Below are positions 62,425 through 64,000 of a stretch of DNA of 64,000 nucleotides, in pieces. Where the stretch lies: positions 124,001-188,000 of the forward strand of contig UCKM01000025.1 of the NCBI GenBank assembly GCA_900473175.1, written 5' to 3'. Source of the stretch: Hyphomicrobiales bacterium (GTDB taxonomy: Bacteria > Pseudomonadota > Alphaproteobacteria > Rhizobiales > Rhizobiaceae). A program made the translations under genes and the position numbers. A model generated the notes under the pieces. It did not search any database and was not told the DNA's origin. It was given only the letters and a program-made list of their open reading frames with translations. Every line of letters starts with the position of its first letter. Position 1 is the stretch's first letter.

Positions 62425-62473
62425 TCTACCTTACCCCGATGCTTTTTCTGCGAAGGCATGATCTATTCAGACC

Positions 62474-63220
62474 ATGGCAAATATACAAACGCAAAATATC
62501 CTCATCCTTGCTCATCCCGGTCACGAACTCCGAATACATCACTGGCTGGAACTGAACAGACCGCGCGTCTATCTGTTGACCGACGGTTCGGGCGGAAAAG
62601 GGACGTCACGTACACACTTTTCGCGGAAAATCGTTGAGGAAACAGGCAGTATTTGCGGGTCTGTCTTCGGCGAGCTTTCTGACAAGACCTGGTATGCCGC
62701 ACTGGCTGACAAGAACTTTACGTTTTTCCACTCTGTCCTGGCGCGGATCGAGGCCGATCTGGCCGATGGCGAAAGCTTCGACATTATCGCTGATGCGGTT
62801 GATGGATACAATCCAGTACACGACCTGGCATCCGCAATGGGTGTCGCACTGCAGAGAAGGCTAATTGCTGCCGGTCGAAAGGCGACCTTGGCTTTCTCGG
62901 CAGCGGTCCCGAGTGCATCCGGCGACTTGGTTGCTCTACTCCACCTGGACGAGGCCGCAAGGGCAAGAAAGCTCAAAGCGATCGAAGGCTATACGCCGTT
63001 GGCGGAAGAAGCGCGGCGAATCCTTGAGCAGGATTCATCGGCAATCGACCGGGAATACCTGATCAAGCAAAGTACCAATTGGTCTAAGCAAACCACCCCC
63101 ACGTGGGAAACGATCGGCCGTGAGCGTGTCCAGGCTGGCACGTACAAATCGTGCCTGACATCGGAAGAGCATTTCCTGCCAATAGTCATCGATCTTCTGG
63201 CGATGGACGAAGTTGAATAG
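62474..63220 (+). CDS. LmbE/PIG-L-like protein
   Basis: Protein of 248 residues whose start resembles N-acetyl-glucosaminide deacetylases: ILILAHPGHELRIHHWLE in place of the usual A-H-P-D-D-E, then VYLLTDGSGGKGTSR. The zinc-binding Asp-Asp is changed to Gly-His, so either a divergent active site or a loss of deacetylase function is expected. The later DVDGYNPVHDLASA-like segment (DAVDGYNPVHD) supplies a His/Asp pair typical of the third metal ligand. Likely part of surface-sugar modification together with its neighbours. Confidence 0.6.
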   Translation: MANIQTQNILILAHPGHELRIHHWLELNRPRVYLLTDGSGGKGTSRTHFSRKIVEETGSICGSVFGELSDKTWYAALADKNFTFFHSVLARIEADLADGESFDIIADAVDGYNPVHDLASAMGVALQRRLIAAGRKATLAFSAAVPSASGDLVALLHLDEAARARKLKAIEGYTPLAEEARRILEQDSSAIDREYLIKQSTNWSKQTTPTWETIGRERVQAGTYKSCLTSEEHFLPIVIDLLAMDEVE

Positions 63221-63347
63221 TTTTCTTGTCGTCTCGTTTCCGATAACAGTGATTCGCGGATTCAACAGCACTCGGTTCACGCTCCGGGGCTTTTAAGCTT
63301 AGATAGCGTTATGACCGGTCGTTGTGGCTCGAAATGAGAGGCGTTAT

Positions 63348-63376
63348 TGAGTATATCCAGATGGATAGTATACTCA
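63348..63376. promoter_or_regulatory. Inverted repeat upstream of the methyltransferase gene
   Basis: TGAGTATA, 13 bases, TATACTCA: perfect 8-bp arms ending 25 bases before the start codon at 63402. Candidate operator or mRNA 5' hairpin; no regulator gene is in view. Confidence 0.4.
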
Positions 63377-63401
63377 TGACTACATCAAGGAGAGGAATGC
63401 A

Positions 63402-64000
63402 ATGTCAGACGGGGGACGTCCTTGGCAGAATTGGGATGTTGGCGACACTTCTGCCCGCATCGACGAGTATTGGGTCTCCAGCAGTCTTGAACTGGAAAAC
63501 CGGATCGCACTGACAAAGGGTATTGCGGAAAGCTTTGGCACAGGCGCCCAGATATTCGAGGTAGGCTGCGGTTCCGGGATGATCGGTCAGGAACTGATCA
63601 ACCAGGGTGTAACCACATCTGATCGCTACAGTGGCGGTGATATCAGCAAGACCATGTTGGAAATAGCTAGAAAACGGCTGCCTGAGTGCCATCTTATTGA
63701 TCTCGACATCTTCAACCTGGCTGCTCTCCCGCAACGGGATAATGTCATCTGCCTGCACGTGCTTCAGCATCTGCCGCACTATCAAGATGCCCTCAGCCAG
63801 CTTATACGCTTCGCCAAGAAACAACTTTATGTTGCCACGTGGTTCAGCGACAGCGGCGCCGATGAACTAAGCATGGGTAAGGACGGCCCCGGCGAGCCGA
63901 TATTCAACACGAATCGCTATGGTCTCGATGGCTTTTTGAATGCCATCCGGGACGCTGGACGTCCGATCGTTAAAATATCCGAGCGACAGGTGGTGCTGCA
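63402..64000 (+). CDS. SAM-dependent methyltransferase (cut by window end)
   Basis: Open to the end of the window, at least 199 residues. The class I methyltransferase motif I is clear (QIFEVGCGSGMIGQELI), followed by SGGDISKTMLEIARKRLP (motif II region), HLIDLDIFNLAALP, and VICLHVLQHLPHYQDALSQL (motif post-II, as in SAM enzymes acting on sugars or small molecules). AAGGAG lies nine bases before the ATG. Third in a group with a glycosyltransferase and a LmbE-like protein; the real end lies outside the window. Confidence 0.85.
   Translation, partial: MSDGGRPWQNWDVGDTSARIDEYWVSSSLELENRIALTKGIAESFGTGAQIFEVGCGSGMIGQELINQGVTTSDRYSGGDISKTMLEIARKRLPECHLIDLDIFNLAALPQRDNVICLHVLQHLPHYQDALSQLIRFAKKQLYVATWFSDSGADELSMGKDGPGEPIFNTNRYGLDGFLNAIRDAGRPIVKISERQVVL

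Overview
The window looks like chromosomal DNA of an alphaproteobacterium of the order Rhizobiales (Phyllobacterium/Mesorhizobium/Brucella-type). The grounds are the high GC content, family types common in that order (DUF1236, DUF982, DUF2147, short Sel1 proteins, LiuQ-like TetR next to isovaleryl-CoA dehydrogenase) and the style of the gene clusters. The genus is an inference; there is no rRNA or other marker gene here.

Region by region. 0.1-2.5 kb: a class A beta-lactamase with a twin-arginine-like leader, a DUF2147 protein and small proteins. 2.5-8.7 kb: a Dps ferritin, then a leucine/isovalerate catabolic operon transcribed leftward (TetR regulator, isovaleryl-CoA dehydrogenase, methylcrotonyl-CoA carboxylase beta and alpha). 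8.8-12 kb: small secreted or membrane proteins and a HisC-like aminotransferase. 12-21.7 kb: two divergent operons that together resemble the aerobic 2-aminobenzoyl-CoA (anthranilate) pathway. They encode a CoA ligase, a flavin monooxygenase fused to an old-yellow-enzyme reductase, beta-oxidation-type enzymes, a RidA protein and a MarR regulator, with a 26-bp palindrome between the two operons. 22-30 kb: two aldo/keto reductases, an MFS transporter, an Hsp70-like protein, a LysR regulator and 6-phosphogluconate dehydrogenase. 30-35.2 kb: an Ugp-like ABC importer whose first gene is a metallophosphoesterase. 36-41.5 kb: an RND efflux pair with a divergent TetR gene and two matching operators. 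41.5-47.4 kb: an ABC-2 exporter laid out like E. coli cecR-ybhGFSR.

48.9-60.3 kb: an integrated, heavily deleted prophage in tRNA-Ser(GCT). A perfect 69-bp direct repeat bounds it. The left arm is a tightly coupled leftward operon of early genes ending in excisionase and tyrosine integrase. The centre keeps only scraps of a GTA-like tail module (tail C-terminal scrap, tail-assembly chaperone, first ~45 residues of the tape measure). The tape-measure N-terminus is fused in frame to the C-terminal part of a phage metallophosphoesterase, which marks a large internal deletion. The right arm carries phage nucleotide-metabolism genes and, near attR, cargo-like genes including an orphan Phd-like antitoxin.

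60.3-64 kb: a decayed acyltransferase, a GT4-type glycosyltransferase, a LmbE/PIG-L-like protein and the start of a methyltransferase. These look like the edge of a surface-polysaccharide cluster.

Functions were read from protein motifs and gene order by eye; no database search was run. No CRISPR array or intact insertion sequence was seen.
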